A DNA stretch of 23,655 nt from Sphingomonadales bacterium (GCA_027486275.1 JAIXPM010000297.1:1-23655); one strand, 5' to 3'. Numbered from the stretch's first letter, positions 7,520 through 15,539 are shown. Notes: generated by a model from the sequence alone, not told the origin. Program-made: numbers and translations.

Positions 7520-7551
7520 TGCGCGCGCCCAATGCTGCCAGCGGCTTTTGG

Positions 7552-7628
7552 GGGTCCTTAGCTCAATCGGTTAGAGCGCCCGCCTTTTAAGCGGTAGGTT
7601 TCGGGTTCAAGTCCCGAAGGACCCACCA
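7552..7628 (+). tRNA. tRNA-Lys (anticodon TTT)
   Basis: A 77-base cloverleaf with encoded CCA: acceptor GGGTCCT/AGGACCC, D-stem GCTC/GAGC, anticodon loop CTTTTAA giving TTT, five-base variable region AGGTT, T-stem TCGGG/CCCGA with loop TTCAAGT, discriminator A. The anticodon stem CCCGC/GCGGT leaves a C27-U43 mismatch, as in the tRNA-Gln of this window. Its 3' end also takes part in a strong hairpin (7623-7649). Confidence 0.96.
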
Positions 7629-7649
7629 AGCCGCAGCACGGCTTGGTGG
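7623..7649 (+). other. Perfect 11-bp hairpin overlapping the tRNA-Lys 3' CCA end
   Basis: CCACCAAGCCG (7623-7633) pairs perfectly with CGGCTTGGTGG (7639-7649) around a five-base CAGCA loop. The left arm includes the last two acceptor bases, the discriminator and the encoded CCA of tRNA-Lys. No U-tract follows (CTGTGGGAGG). It may act as a terminator-like structure or a 3' processing signal that competes with the acceptor stem; the role is inferred. Confidence 0.6.
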
Positions 7650-7759
7650 CTGTGGGAGGCGCAAACGCCAGAGCTCGCTCAAGGCCGGCCGGGCCCGTCA
7701 CGATCGCACCTTGCCAACACACTGCCCCCAACGCACTTTGCCCCAAGGGGGAAGCATCC

Positions 7760-8551
7760 ATGCCATTGTCCGACTACAGCCTCAGCAATTTCACCGCCGG
7801 CCCGTACACGCGGCCCGTGTATCGGCGCGGCAGCGGTCCGGCCGTGATCGTCATCCACGAAGTTCCGGCGTTGCACACGTTGGTGATTGATTTTGCCGAC
7901 CGGCTGGCGGCGGCCGGCATGACCGTGATTTGCCCCAGCCTGTTCGGCACGCCCGGATCAGTGCCCACGAAAGCCGCGGCGGTGAAGCAATTGTTCCTCA
8001 ACATCTGCATCCGCCGCGAGTTTTCGGCCTGGTCCGACGGCCGCTCCAGCCCGATCGTCGATTGGCTGCGGGCGCTGGCGAAACAGGCGCATGAAGAATG
8101 CGGCGGGCCTGGCGTGGGGGCGGTGGGCATGTGCTTCACCGGCGGTTTCGCGCTGGCGATGATGACGGAACCCAGTGTCATCGCCCCGGTCCTGAGCCAG
8201 CCCAGCCTGCCCATCCGCGGCGCCAAGACTGGCAGCATCGATGCCACCCCGGCCGAGCTCGCCTGCGCACGGGCGCGGTTCGAGAAGGAGGATCTGTCGC
8301 TGCTCGCTTTGCGCTATCGATCCGACGCGCTGGTGCCTGATGCCCGTTTCCGCCGCTATGAGCGCGAGTTCCCCGGCCGAGTCGAAACCATTGAACTGGC
8401 TGATGAACATGCCCGAACCGGTACCGGCATGGCCCCGCACAGCGTATTGACCGTGCATCTGCCTGATGATGGCCCCGGCAAAGCGGCGGAAACCCGGGTG
8501 ATCGGCTTTCTGCGACAGCGACTTGGGATTGGTGACGCTGTGCCCTCTTGA
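7760..8551 (+). CDS. Dienelactone-hydrolase-family alpha/beta hydrolase
   Basis: The 263-residue product has the dienelactone hydrolase (PF01738) fold signature: [10 protein letters not shown] (29-38, with the Glu that contacts the nucleophile), nucleophile Cys125 in [13 protein letters not shown], an acid in YRSDALVP (Asp189) and a candidate His227 near the C-terminus. A Cys rather than Ser nucleophile is characteristic. The archetype opens dienelactone in chlorocatechol breakdown, but no catechol genes are nearby, so the substrate is unknown. It starts at ATG 7760 behind the AAGGGGGAAG site; the open frame upstream runs back into the tRNA-Lys hairpin and is not coding. It is followed 56 bases later by the FKBP gene. 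Confidence 0.82.
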   Translation: MPLSDYSLSNFTAGPYTRPVYRRGSGPAVIVIHEVPALHTLVIDFADRLAAAGMTVICPSLFGTPGSVPTKAAAVKQLFLNICIRREFSAWSDGRSSPIVDWLRALAKQAHEECGGPGVGAVGMCFTGGFALAMMTEPSVIAPVLSQPSLPIRGAKTGSIDATPAELACARARFEKEDLSLLALRYRSDALVPDARFRRYEREFPGRVETIELADEHARTGTGMAPHSVLTVHLPDDGPGKAAETRVIGFLRQRLGIGDAVPS

Positions 8552-8607
8552 TTGCCGGCGCAACTGCGGCCACATCGATGTTGCACTGCAACTACAGGAA
8601 TTTTCCC

Positions 8608-9030
8608 ATGTCTGCCGCCTCTATTGCCGCTCTGGCTGCCTCTGTCGCTACCATGACAGCCACCACCGCCGCCGCCCAACAGGCAGTGCTGCCCGGGGGC
8701 ACCAGGGTAACCGAGGTCAAGGCCGGTACCGGTGCCCTCGCCGAACCGGGCCGTGCCGTGGCGGTGCATTACACCGGCTGGCTTTATCTGGATGGCGGCA
8801 AGGGAACGAAATTCGACAGTTCGCGTGATCGCGGCCAGCCCTTCATCTTCACGCTGGGCCTGGGCGAAGTGATCCTGGGCTGGGATGAAGGCGTGGCCGG
8901 CATGAAGGTTGGCGGCCAGCGTACGCTGATCGTGCCGCCGGAAGCCGGCTATGGCGAGCGCGGTGCCGGCGGCGTGATCCCGCCCGGCGCAACGCTGATG
9001 TTCGACGTTGAACTGTTGGCGGTGCAATAA
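8608..9030 (+). CDS. FKBP-type peptidyl-prolyl cis-trans isomerase, probably exported
   Basis: A single FKBP domain (about residues 32-138 of 140) has all the usual active-site residues: Tyr55 (VHYTGWL), Phe69 and Asp70 (KFDSS), Phe79, Val88-Ile89 (EVILGWDEG), Trp92, Tyr115 (AGYGERG) and Phe132. The N-terminus is hydrophobic and Ala-rich and ends in AAAQQA, like a cleavable signal, but lacks the usual Lys/Arg before the hydrophobic core. ATG 8608 is chosen because AGGA (8596-8599) precedes it; an in-frame ATG at 8578 would add ten residues including an Arg and make a more normal signal. The stop overlaps the next start (TAATG). Isomerase function is firm; periplasmic location is likely. Confidence 0.87.
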   Translation: MSAASIAALAASVATMTATTAAAQQAVLPGGTRVTEVKAGTGALAEPGRAVAVHYTGWLYLDGGKGTKFDSSRDRGQPFIFTLGLGEVILGWDEGVAGMKVGGQRTLIVPPEAGYGERGAGGVIPPGATLMFDVELLAVQ

Positions 9031-9869
9031 TGGCTTCCGCAGCACCGGCTGATCTGGCCATCACCCCGCGCAACCTGCGCTTTGGTCGCGATGAAGTGCG
9101 CGGCCGCTGGTGGCTGGGCGGCGATGCTGTTGCCACTGCCTGGCACAATTCGCTTTCGGCCAGTTTCCCGGCCGGCGAAGCCTTTTTCATCGAAACCGTG
9201 CGGCGGTTCAGGGATCAGGTGCCAGCGGAGCTTGCCGCGCAGATCGACCAATTCGTGAAACAGGAAGCCCACCACACTCGCGAGCATGTTGCCTTTAACC
9301 GGCAGGTGACGGGTGCCGGTTACGACATCGCCGCCATCGACAAGCGCATCGCCGACAGCCTGGTGCAGGCGCGCACCACCCACCCGGTGGCGCAATTGCT
9401 GGTGACGGTGAGCTTGGAACATTTCACCGCCATCTTCGCCCATGCTATGCTGGCGCGCGCCGGCCAGCAGTTCGACGGCGCGTCGGCTGAAACCCGCGCG
9501 ATGTGGATCTGGCACGCCATCGAGGAGATTGAGCACAAGGGGGTTGCCTTCGATACCTACATGCACATCACCCGCAGCCTGAAGCCGGCGAAACGCTGGG
9601 CGATCCGCAGCCTGGTATTCTTCCGCGTCTCGCGCAATTTCATCGCGAACCGGGTGAATGATGCGCTGGCCCTGCTGGCGCAAGACGGCATCACCGGATG
9701 GCGGGCCAAGGCGCGGCTGTGGTGGTATCTGTTGGGCACGCCCGGCGTGCTGCGCCAGGTGGCGCTGCCATGGGCCAGCTATTTCCGCCCCGGATTTCAT
9801 CCGTGGGATCATGATGATCGCGCGCTGATCGCTGCGCACGAAACGGCGCTGACGCCAGTTCCGGCCTGA
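9030..9869 (+). CDS. PF10118 'metal-dependent hydrolase' family protein; looks like a ferritin-like di-iron protein
   Basis: The 279-residue protein matches the family usually labelled predicted metal-dependent hydrolase (PF10118/COG3687), whose activity is not established. Acidic/His residues fall in a di-iron carboxylate pattern: Glu50 in FPAGEAFF, Glu79-x2-His82 in KQEAHHTREH, Glu130 in VSLEHF, and Glu166-x2-His169 in HAIEEIEHKGVAFD. The gaps (29, 51 and 36 residues) are close to those of acyl-ACP desaturase. The basic, Trp-rich C-terminal third could touch membrane. The ATG shares one base with the FKBP stop, so the genes are coupled, and a patatin gene follows nine bases later. Family membership is confident; a di-iron oxidase or oxygenase role is inferred. 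Confidence 0.78.
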   Translation: MASAAPADLAITPRNLRFGRDEVRGRWWLGGDAVATAWHNSLSASFPAGEAFFIETVRRFRDQVPAELAAQIDQFVKQEAHHTREHVAFNRQVTGAGYDIAAIDKRIADSLVQARTTHPVAQLLVTVSLEHFTAIFAHAMLARAGQQFDGASAETRAMWIWHAIEEIEHKGVAFDTYMHITRSLKPAKRWAIRSLVFFRVSRNFIANRVNDALALLAQDGITGWRAKARLWWYLLGTPGVLRQVALPWASYFRPGFHPWDHDDRALIAAHETALTPVPA

Positions 9870-9878
9870 TCCACAGGC

Positions 9879-11006
9879 GTGGCCACCATCCCCGCCCATA
9901 TCGCTTCACTGCCCGGTATGCCGGTGCTGGTGCTGCAGGGTGGCGGCGCGATGGGCAGCTATCAGGCGGGCGTGTTCGCGGCGCTGGATGAGGCCGGATA
10001 CTGCCCCGAGGTCGTTGCCGGTATTTCCATTGGTGCGATCAACGGCGCGCTGATCGCCGGTAATCCGCCCGAACGCCGCCGCGAACGATTGATGACGTTC
10101 TGGGAACGCATCACCGGCAGCCCGGCCCTGAGCTGGGTGGCTAGCGATGTGGGCGGTAACCAGCAGGCCGAAGGTTTGCGCCACCAGTGGGCCGCAGCGG
10201 CAACTGCGCTCGCGGGCGCACCAGGCTTTTTCCGGCCGCGCTGGCCGTGGTTGCCCAATTGGTGGCCAGGGCAGGTCGCGCTTTATGACACTGGCGCGTT
10301 GAAAGCGACGCTGGAGGAACTGGTCGATTGGGATCTGCTCAACAGCGGTGCGGTGCGGTTTGCGGTTGGTGCGGTCAATGTCGAAACCGGCAACTTCACC
10401 TATTTCTGCTCTGAACAGCAGCGGCTGGACGTGCGCCACGTGATGGCTTCGGGCGCATTGCCGCCGGGGCTGCCGCCGGTGGAGATCGATGGCCAATTGT
10501 GGTGGGATGGTGGCCTTGTTTCCAACACGCCGCTCGATCATGTGCTTGATCACGACGATGATGATGATCTCACCATCTTCCAGGTCGATCTGTTCCCGGC
10601 CAGGGGCGCGCGGCCCAATACGTTGGAGGAGGTGGAGGAGCGTGCCGCCGATATCCGCTTTTCCAGCCGCACACGTTTCACCACCGATGCGCAGGCGCGG
10701 TTGAACGGTCCGCGCCGGGCCTGGGCACGGCTGGCAGCCAAGCTGCCACCTGAACTACGCGACAGTGCCGATGCCCAGTTGCTGGACAGGCTGGCGCGGG
10801 GCCGCCGGGCGGTGGTGGCCCAACTCGTCTATCGCGATCAGCCATGGCAGGGCACTGCCAAGGGCCGTGAATTCAGCCGTGCCACCATGATGATGCACTG
10901 GCGTCATGGCGAGGCCGACGTGGCCGCCATGCTGGAGCGCGGCGGTTGGGCCAAGCTGCCCGACGGGCCGGGCGTGTGGAGCTTTGACGCTACCGCGCAG
11001 CCCTGA
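9879..11006 (+). CDS. Patatin-like phospholipase
   Basis: Patatin-family Ser-Asp lipid acyl hydrolase. The oxyanion loop is GGGAMGSYQAG (21-31), the nucleophile is Ser50 in GISIG, and the catalytic Asp210 lies in WWDGGLVSNTP. The C-terminal ~120 residues (RTRFTTDAQARL onward) resemble the DUF3734 extension of bacterial patatins of this length (375 residues). There is no signal peptide, so it is likely cytoplasmic or peripheral to the inner membrane. The start is uncertain: GTG at 9879 is used, with ATG 9918 as an alternative that still keeps the oxyanion loop. A run of Asp (DHDDDDD) precedes LTIFQVDLFPARG. It is probably the last gene of the operon with the PF10118 gene; a hairpin follows the stop. 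Confidence 0.87.
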   Translation: MATIPAHIASLPGMPVLVLQGGGAMGSYQAGVFAALDEAGYCPEVVAGISIGAINGALIAGNPPERRRERLMTFWERITGSPALSWVASDVGGNQQAEGLRHQWAAAATALAGAPGFFRPRWPWLPNWWPGQVALYDTGALKATLEELVDWDLLNSGAVRFAVGAVNVETGNFTYFCSEQQRLDVRHVMASGALPPGLPPVEIDGQLWWDGGLVSNTPLDHVLDHDDDDDLTIFQVDLFPARGARPNTLEEVEERAADIRFSSRTRFTTDAQARLNGPRRAWARLAAKLPPELRDSADAQLLDRLARGRRAVVAQLVYRDQPWQGTAKGREFSRATMMMHWRHGEADVAAMLERGGWAKLPDGPGVWSFDATAQP

Positions 11007-11008
11007 AT

Positions 11009-11028
11009 CTGCGGCCTCTTTGCCGCAG
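11009..11028 (+). terminator. Hairpin after the patatin gene, possible terminator
   Basis: CTGCGGC (11009-11015) and GCCGCAG (11022-11028) form a perfect GC-rich 7-bp stem with a CTCTTT loop, two bases after the patatin stop. There is no clean U-tract after it. It separates the patatin operon from gdhA. Confidence 0.4.
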
Positions 11029-11126
11029 CCAGATTTCTGATACGCTCCCCCTCGTGCGGCGAACGGCCGTGCGGGAACGAGGCTGGCGCCACGCAGCGAC
11101 CGGCCCGCACCGGGGGGAGAAGGCGC

Positions 11127-12485
11127 ATGGGCGCAGGCGATCATGTCGATCTGAATGGCTTCATCGCAGGGGTGAAGCGGCGCAATCCGGGCCAGGATGA
11201 ATTCGTGCAGGCCGTCACCGAAGTTGCGGAGGATATCTTCGACTTCATTGGCGACAAACCGAAATATCACGAAGCCCAGATCCTACGCCGCATCGCCGAA
11301 CCCGACCGCGTCGTGTCGTTCCGCGTCTGCTGGGAGGATGATAACAACAACATCCGCGTGCAGCGCGGCTGGCGGGTGCAGAACAACAACGCCATCGGCC
11401 CCTACAAGGGCGGCATCCGGTTCCACCCGTCGGTCACCGAAAGCGTGCTGAAGTTTTTGGCATTCGAACAGACCTTCAAGAACGCGCTCACTGGCCTGCC
11501 GATGGGCGGCGGCAAGGGTGGTTCCAACTTCAACCCCAAAGGCAAGAGCGTGAATGAAATCATGCGCTTCTGCCAGAGCTTCATGACCGAGCTGTATCGC
11601 CACATCGGGGCTGATGTGGACGTGCCGGCTGGCGATATCGGCGTGGGCGGGCGCGAGATCGGCTTCATGTTCGGCCAGTACAAGCGCATCACCAACCATT
11701 TCACCGGCGTGCTCACCGGCAAGGGGCTGGAATGGGGCGGCAGCCTGATCCGCACCGAGGCGACCGGCTATGGCGCCGTCTATTTCCTGCAGAACATGCT
11801 GAAATCAAAAGGCATGGACGTGGCGGGCAAGACGGCGGTGATCTCCGGATCGGGCAATGTGGCGACGCACGCAGCGGAAAAGATCGTGCAGCTGGGCGGC
11901 AAGGTGCTCACCCTGTCAGACAGTGAGGGCTTCATTCACGATCCCGATGGCATCACCCAGGACAAGATCGACTGGGTGAAAACCCACAAGACCCACCGCC
12001 GCGGCCGCATTTCGGAATATGCGACGGAGTTCAAGGGCTCCACCTTCCACGGTGGCGGCGCTCGGCCGTGGGGCGTGCCCTGCGATCTGGCCTTGCCCTG
12101 CGCCACCCAGAATGAACTCAATGGCGCGGAGGCGAAACTGCTGCTGCAAAATGGCTGCATCGCTGTGGCCGAAGGCGCCAACATGCCCACCGATCTCGAT
12201 GGCGTACACATCTTCAAGGCGGCGAGGATCCTTTACGCCCCCGGCAAGGCGTCGAACGCTGGCGGGGTTGCCGTGTCTGGCCTTGAAATGAGCCAGAATT
12301 CGGCGCGCATGAGCTGGAAGGAAGACGAACTGCAGGCGATGCTGAAGGACATCATATCTGGCATCCACGATCGCTGCCTCGAATATGGCCGCTCCGCCGA
12401 TGGCCACACCGATTATGTGAAGGGTGCCAACATCGCCGGTTTCAAGAAGGTCGCCGATGCCATGCTGGCCTTTGGCGTCGTCTGA
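11127..12485 (+). CDS. gdhA: NADP-type glutamate dehydrogenase
   Basis: The enzyme forms glutamate from 2-oxoglutarate and ammonia (or the reverse). It is the 450-residue hexameric class. Conserved sites: Lys94 in GPYKGGIRFHP, catalytic Lys130 in GLPMGGGKGGSNFNPKGKS, Asp170 in PAGDIGVGGREIG, and the Rossmann loop SGSGNVATHAAEK (240-252). The GGSNFNPKGKS segment is typical of the NADP-linked biosynthetic type. A strong ribosome site (GGGGGGAGAAGG) precedes the ATG. The TGA shares a base with the start of the DUF4188 gene (TGATG), so they are coupled. A 120-base gap upstream suggests that the operon promoter lies there, but no convincing boxes were seen. Confidence 0.94.
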   Translation: MGAGDHVDLNGFIAGVKRRNPGQDEFVQAVTEVAEDIFDFIGDKPKYHEAQILRRIAEPDRVVSFRVCWEDDNNNIRVQRGWRVQNNNAIGPYKGGIRFHPSVTESVLKFLAFEQTFKNALTGLPMGGGKGGSNFNPKGKSVNEIMRFCQSFMTELYRHIGADVDVPAGDIGVGGREIGFMFGQYKRITNHFTGVLTGKGLEWGGSLIRTEATGYGAVYFLQNMLKSKGMDVAGKTAVISGSGNVATHAAEKIVQLGGKVLTLSDSEGFIHDPDGITQDKIDWVKTHKTHRRGRISEYATEFKGSTFHGGGARPWGVPCDLALPCATQNELNGAEAKLLLQNGCIAVAEGANMPTDLDGVHIFKAARILYAPGKASNAGGVAVSGLEMSQNSARMSWKEDELQAMLKDIISGIHDRCLEYGRSADGHTDYVKGANIAGFKKVADAMLAFGVV

Positions 12486-12973
12486 TGGCCGGCATCATCG
12501 ATCGCCGCATCTGTGCCGAAATCGATGGCTCGTTCGTGCTGTTCCTGATCGGGATCCGTATCAACCGCTTGTGGAAAGTGAGCAGCTGGGGGCCGACGTT
12601 CAGCGCGATGGGACCGATGATCGCCGAACTGTCGCGCAAGCCGGAACTGGGCCTGCTGCACAACCGCACCCACTTCGGTTTCCCTGCCACGATGCTGGTG
12701 CAATATTGGCGCAGCCTCGATCATCTGCAGGCCTTTGCGACGTCGCGCGACCAACTGCATTTGCCGGCGTGGACACGCTTCAACAAGGCGGTGGGCAGCA
12801 ACGGCGATGTCGGCATCTGGCATGAGACCTATCTGATCGAACCCGGCCAATATGAGAATGTCTACAACAACATGCCGGCCTATGGACTGGCGGCGGCGGG
12901 CACGATGCACGATGCCACCGGCCCACGCGCCCGTGCCGATGGCCGCCGCGAGGCACAGATTTCAGGAGTGTGA
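12485..12973 (+). CDS. DUF4188 domain-containing protein
   Basis: The 162-residue protein covers nearly the whole length of the DUF4188 family. Recognisable parts are an N-terminal FVLFLIGIRINRLWK, a central PELGLLHNRTHFG and LVQYWRSLDHLQAFA, and a C-terminal HETYLIEPGQYENVYNNMPA-YGL. The pattern suggests a ferredoxin-like, possibly haem-related, monooxygenase-type fold, with several His/Tyr that might bind a ligand; no activity is established. It starts on the last base of the gdhA stop and ends three bases before the acetolactate synthase ATG. The ribosome site of that gene (AGGAG, 12964-12968) lies inside this one. Tight placement between two central metabolic enzymes implies co-expression. 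Confidence 0.75.
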   Translation: MAGIIDRRICAEIDGSFVLFLIGIRINRLWKVSSWGPTFSAMGPMIAELSRKPELGLLHNRTHFGFPATMLVQYWRSLDHLQAFATSRDQLHLPAWTRFNKAVGSNGDVGIWHETYLIEPGQYENVYNNMPAYGLAAAGTMHDATGPRARADGRREAQISGV

Positions 12974-12976
12974 GCG

Positions 12977-14623
12977 ATGACCAAGGCCTCTGATCTTCTG
13001 GTGCAATGCCTTGAGGCAGAGGGCTGCGAATATGTGTTCGGCGTGCCCGGCGAGGAGAATCTGGATTTTCTCGACAGCCTGCAACGATCAACCAAGATCC
13101 GCCTGATTCTGACCCGCCACGAACAGGGCGCCGGCTTCATGGCCGCCACCTATGGCCGCCACACCGGCAAGGCTGGCGTGTGCCTGGCCACACTGGGACC
13201 GGGGGCGACCAATTTTGTGACAGCGGCGGCCTATGCCTTTCTGGGCGGCATGCCGATGCTGATGATCACCGGGCAGAAGCCGATCAAGAAAAGCAAGCAG
13301 GGCCGGTTCCAGATCCTCGATGTGGTCGACATGATGCGGCCGATCACCAAATACACGCACCAGCTGGCCAGCGCCGACAATATCCCGGCCCGCACCCGCG
13401 AAGCCTTCCGGCTGGCGCAGGAGGAGAAGCCCGGTGCCACCCATCTGGAGCTTCCGGAGGATATCGCCCACGATCCCACCGATGCCGTGCCGTTCAAGCC
13501 CAGCTATGCACGCCGGCCACTGGCAGACTCCAAGGCTGTGCTGGCCGCGGTGCGCGCCATCGAGGCGGCGAAATCACCGATTTTGGTGATCGGTGCCGGC
13601 GCCAACCGCACCATGACCAGCAAGATGTTGCTGGAACTGATTGAAAAGACGGGGATCCCGTTCCTGACGACCCAACTGGGCAAGGGCGTGATCGACGAAC
13701 GCCACCCGCAGTTCCTCGGTTGCGCAGCGCTTTCGGCCGGGGATTTCGTCCATGCTGCGATTCGCCGGGCGGACGTGATCGTCAACATCGGTCACGATGT
13801 GATTGAAAAGCCGCCGTTCTTCATGGCGGGCGACGCCACCACGGTGATCCACATGAGTTTCCGTTCGGCGGAGGTGGACCCGGTCTATTATCCGCAGGTG
13901 GAGGTGATCGGCGATATCGCCAATGCGGTGTGGCAGTTGAAAGAGGCGATCCGTGTCCAGCCGCACTGGGATTTTGCCGCCATGCTGGCTGCGCGTGCCG
14001 CCGAAGTGGCCCACCGTGACGCCGCGGTGGCGGATTCGCGCTTCCCGATCTACCCGCAGTATCTAGTGAGCGAGATCAGGAAGGTGATGCCGGACGATGG
14101 CATCATCGCGCTCGACAACGGCGTCTACAAGATCTGGTTCGCCCGCAACTACACCGCCTATCACCCCAACACCGTGCTGCTTGATAACGCGCTGGCCACG
14201 ATGGGTGCCGGCCTGCCCAGCGCCATGGCGTCGAATATGGTCTATCCGGATCGCAAGGTGATGGCGATCTGCGGCGACGGCGGCTTCATGATGAACAGCC
14301 AGGAGATGGAGACCGCGGTTCGCCTCGGCCTCAACCTCACCGTGCTGATCCTCAACGACGGCAGCTACGGCATGATCCGTTGGAAACAGGCAAACATGGG
14401 TTTCAAGGATTGGGGCCTGGAATATGGCAACCCGGATTTCGTGAAATATGCGGAGGCCTATGGCGCCCACGGGCACCGCGTAACCAGCGCCGACATGCTG
14501 CCCGGCCTGATGGCGCACTGCCTGAACACGCCGGGCGTCCACCTGATCGATTGCCCGGTGGATTATAGCGATAACGACCGCATCTTGAACAAGGACATCA
14601 AGGAACTGAGCGCCAAGCTGTAA
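12977..14623 (+). CDS. Acetolactate synthase, catabolic (AlsS-like) large subunit
   Basis: Thiamine-diphosphate enzyme that condenses two pyruvates to 2-acetolactate and CO2. Catalytic Glu49 lies in RHEQGAGFMA; the ThDP-binding motif starts at GDGGF (433-437) and runs through a characteristic NDGSYGMIRW. At 548 residues and ending with PVDYSDNDRILN, it resembles the catabolic AlsS/BudB branch rather than IlvB/IlvI. No regulatory small subunit (ilvN/ilvH) and no acetolactate decarboxylase is adjacent. It follows the DUF4188 gene by three bases in an apparent gdhA operon. A related ThDP enzyme with another 2-oxoacid substrate cannot be fully excluded. A 6-bp hairpin (14668-14689) after the gene might end transcription. 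Confidence 0.83.
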   Translation: MTKASDLLVQCLEAEGCEYVFGVPGEENLDFLDSLQRSTKIRLILTRHEQGAGFMAATYGRHTGKAGVCLATLGPGATNFVTAAAYAFLGGMPMLMITGQKPIKKSKQGRFQILDVVDMMRPITKYTHQLASADNIPARTREAFRLAQEEKPGATHLELPEDIAHDPTDAVPFKPSYARRPLADSKAVLAAVRAIEAAKSPILVIGAGANRTMTSKMLLELIEKTGIPFLTTQLGKGVIDERHPQFLGCAALSAGDFVHAAIRRADVIVNIGHDVIEKPPFFMAGDATTVIHMSFRSAEVDPVYYPQVEVIGDIANAVWQLKEAIRVQPHWDFAAMLAARAAEVAHRDAAVADSRFPIYPQYLVSEIRKVMPDDGIIALDNGVYKIWFARNYTAYHPNTVLLDNALATMGAGLPSAMASNMVYPDRKVMAICGDGGFMMNSQEMETAVRLGLNLTVLILNDGSYGMIRWKQANMGFKDWGLEYGNPDFVKYAEAYGAHGHRVTSADMLPGLMAHCLNTPGVHLIDCPVDYSDNDRILNKDIKELSAKL

Positions 14624-14693
14624 TGGCCTGGAAAACTTCCCTGCGTAACAACACCCCGTTGACCGCTCTGCCGCCACTCGGCACGGCAGATGA

Positions 14694-15539
14694 ATGGAGA
14701 CCGCGCCGCACCCGCCCGAACCTGCCCGCCCATTGGGCCGGGTGTGGCTGGTGGCCAACCGCGCCAGCCGTTCCACCGATGAAGGCCGTATCGCCGCGTT
14801 GGAGGCGGCCTTGCAGGCAGCGGGCGCAACCATTGCCGGCAGCAGCAATTTCCCGCTCGAATCAGCCCCAGATGCTGCCGCACTCGCGGGCATCGACACG
14901 CTGGTGGTCATGGGCGGCGATGGCACAATGGGTGCGGCAAGTAGTGCGGCGAGCGGCTGGGACGGCCAGTTTCTTGCCATACCAGGCGGCACCATGAACT
15001 TGTTGCCCAAGGCGCTGCACGGCGACGCCAGCCTTGAGGCCATCGTGGCGGTGGCCGGGCAGGGGGTGCTTGCCCATGTGCCGGTGGTGCGCGCCGCTGG
15101 TCACACCAGTTACTGCCGGATCATCATCGGGCCGCTCACCCGCTGGGCACTGGCACGGGAAAATGCCCGCCATGGCCGCATCTGGCGGGTGTTACAGGCG
15201 GTGCGGTTGTCGCTGGCGCGGGGGTTCTTGGGCGGGGTGAAGGTAGCCGGTCAGCCCGGCCGCAACCCCGGTGTGCTGGTGATGCCGGGCGATCAGGGCC
15301 TGGAAGTGGCGCTGTTTTCCGGCCGCGGGCTGGCCGATGCGATGGCAGTGGCAGTGAACTGGCTGCTGAATGATTGGCGCGCCGCTGCCAGCGTGACGGC
15401 GTTCACGGCGCCCGAATTGGTGGTGGGCCGCCGCCGCACGGTGCGATGCCTGTTCGATGGCGAGCTGCGCCGCCTGCCGCCGCCGGTACGTTTCGTGCCC
15501 GGTTGGTCCGATCTGCGCTACATCCGCACCCTGGCCTAG
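14694..15539 (+). CDS. Diacylglycerol-kinase-family lipid kinase
   Basis: The catalytic domain (PF00781) is recognised by VVMGGDGTMGAA (71-82, nucleotide-binding GGDGT) and IPGGTMNLLPKAL (96-108). The rest follows the two-domain DAGK/LCB5/YegS plan, with a C-terminal part ending in FDGELRRLPPPVRFVPG, where the family has a D-G-E motif. At 281 residues it is a little short for YegS-like kinases. The lipid substrate cannot be told. The ATG at 14694 has no strong ribosome site. The stop TAG (15537-15539) overlaps the stop of the convergent oxidoreductase gene within the palindrome CTAG. Confidence 0.8.
   Translation: METAPHPPEPARPLGRVWLVANRASRSTDEGRIAALEAALQAAGATIAGSSNFPLESAPDAAALAGIDTLVVMGGDGTMGAASSAASGWDGQFLAIPGGTMNLLPKALHGDASLEAIVAVAGQGVLAHVPVVRAAGHTSYCRIIIGPLTRWALARENARHGRIWRVLQAVRLSLARGFLGGVKVAGQPGRNPGVLVMPGDQGLEVALFSGRGLADAMAVAVNWLLNDWRAAASVTAFTAPELVVGRRRTVRCLFDGELRRLPPPVRFVPGWSDLRYIRTLA

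Noticed and set aside
10551..10572. Run of Asp codons in the patatin gene as a possible slipped repeat
   Set aside because: It is only a short GAT/GAC run in an intact frame and sits in a loop region of the family.
14668..14689. CTGCCG/CGGCAG hairpin between the acetolactate synthase and lipid-kinase genes
   Set aside because: The 6-bp stem with a 10-base loop and no U-tract is expected by chance in sequence of this GC content, so it is not listed as a terminator.
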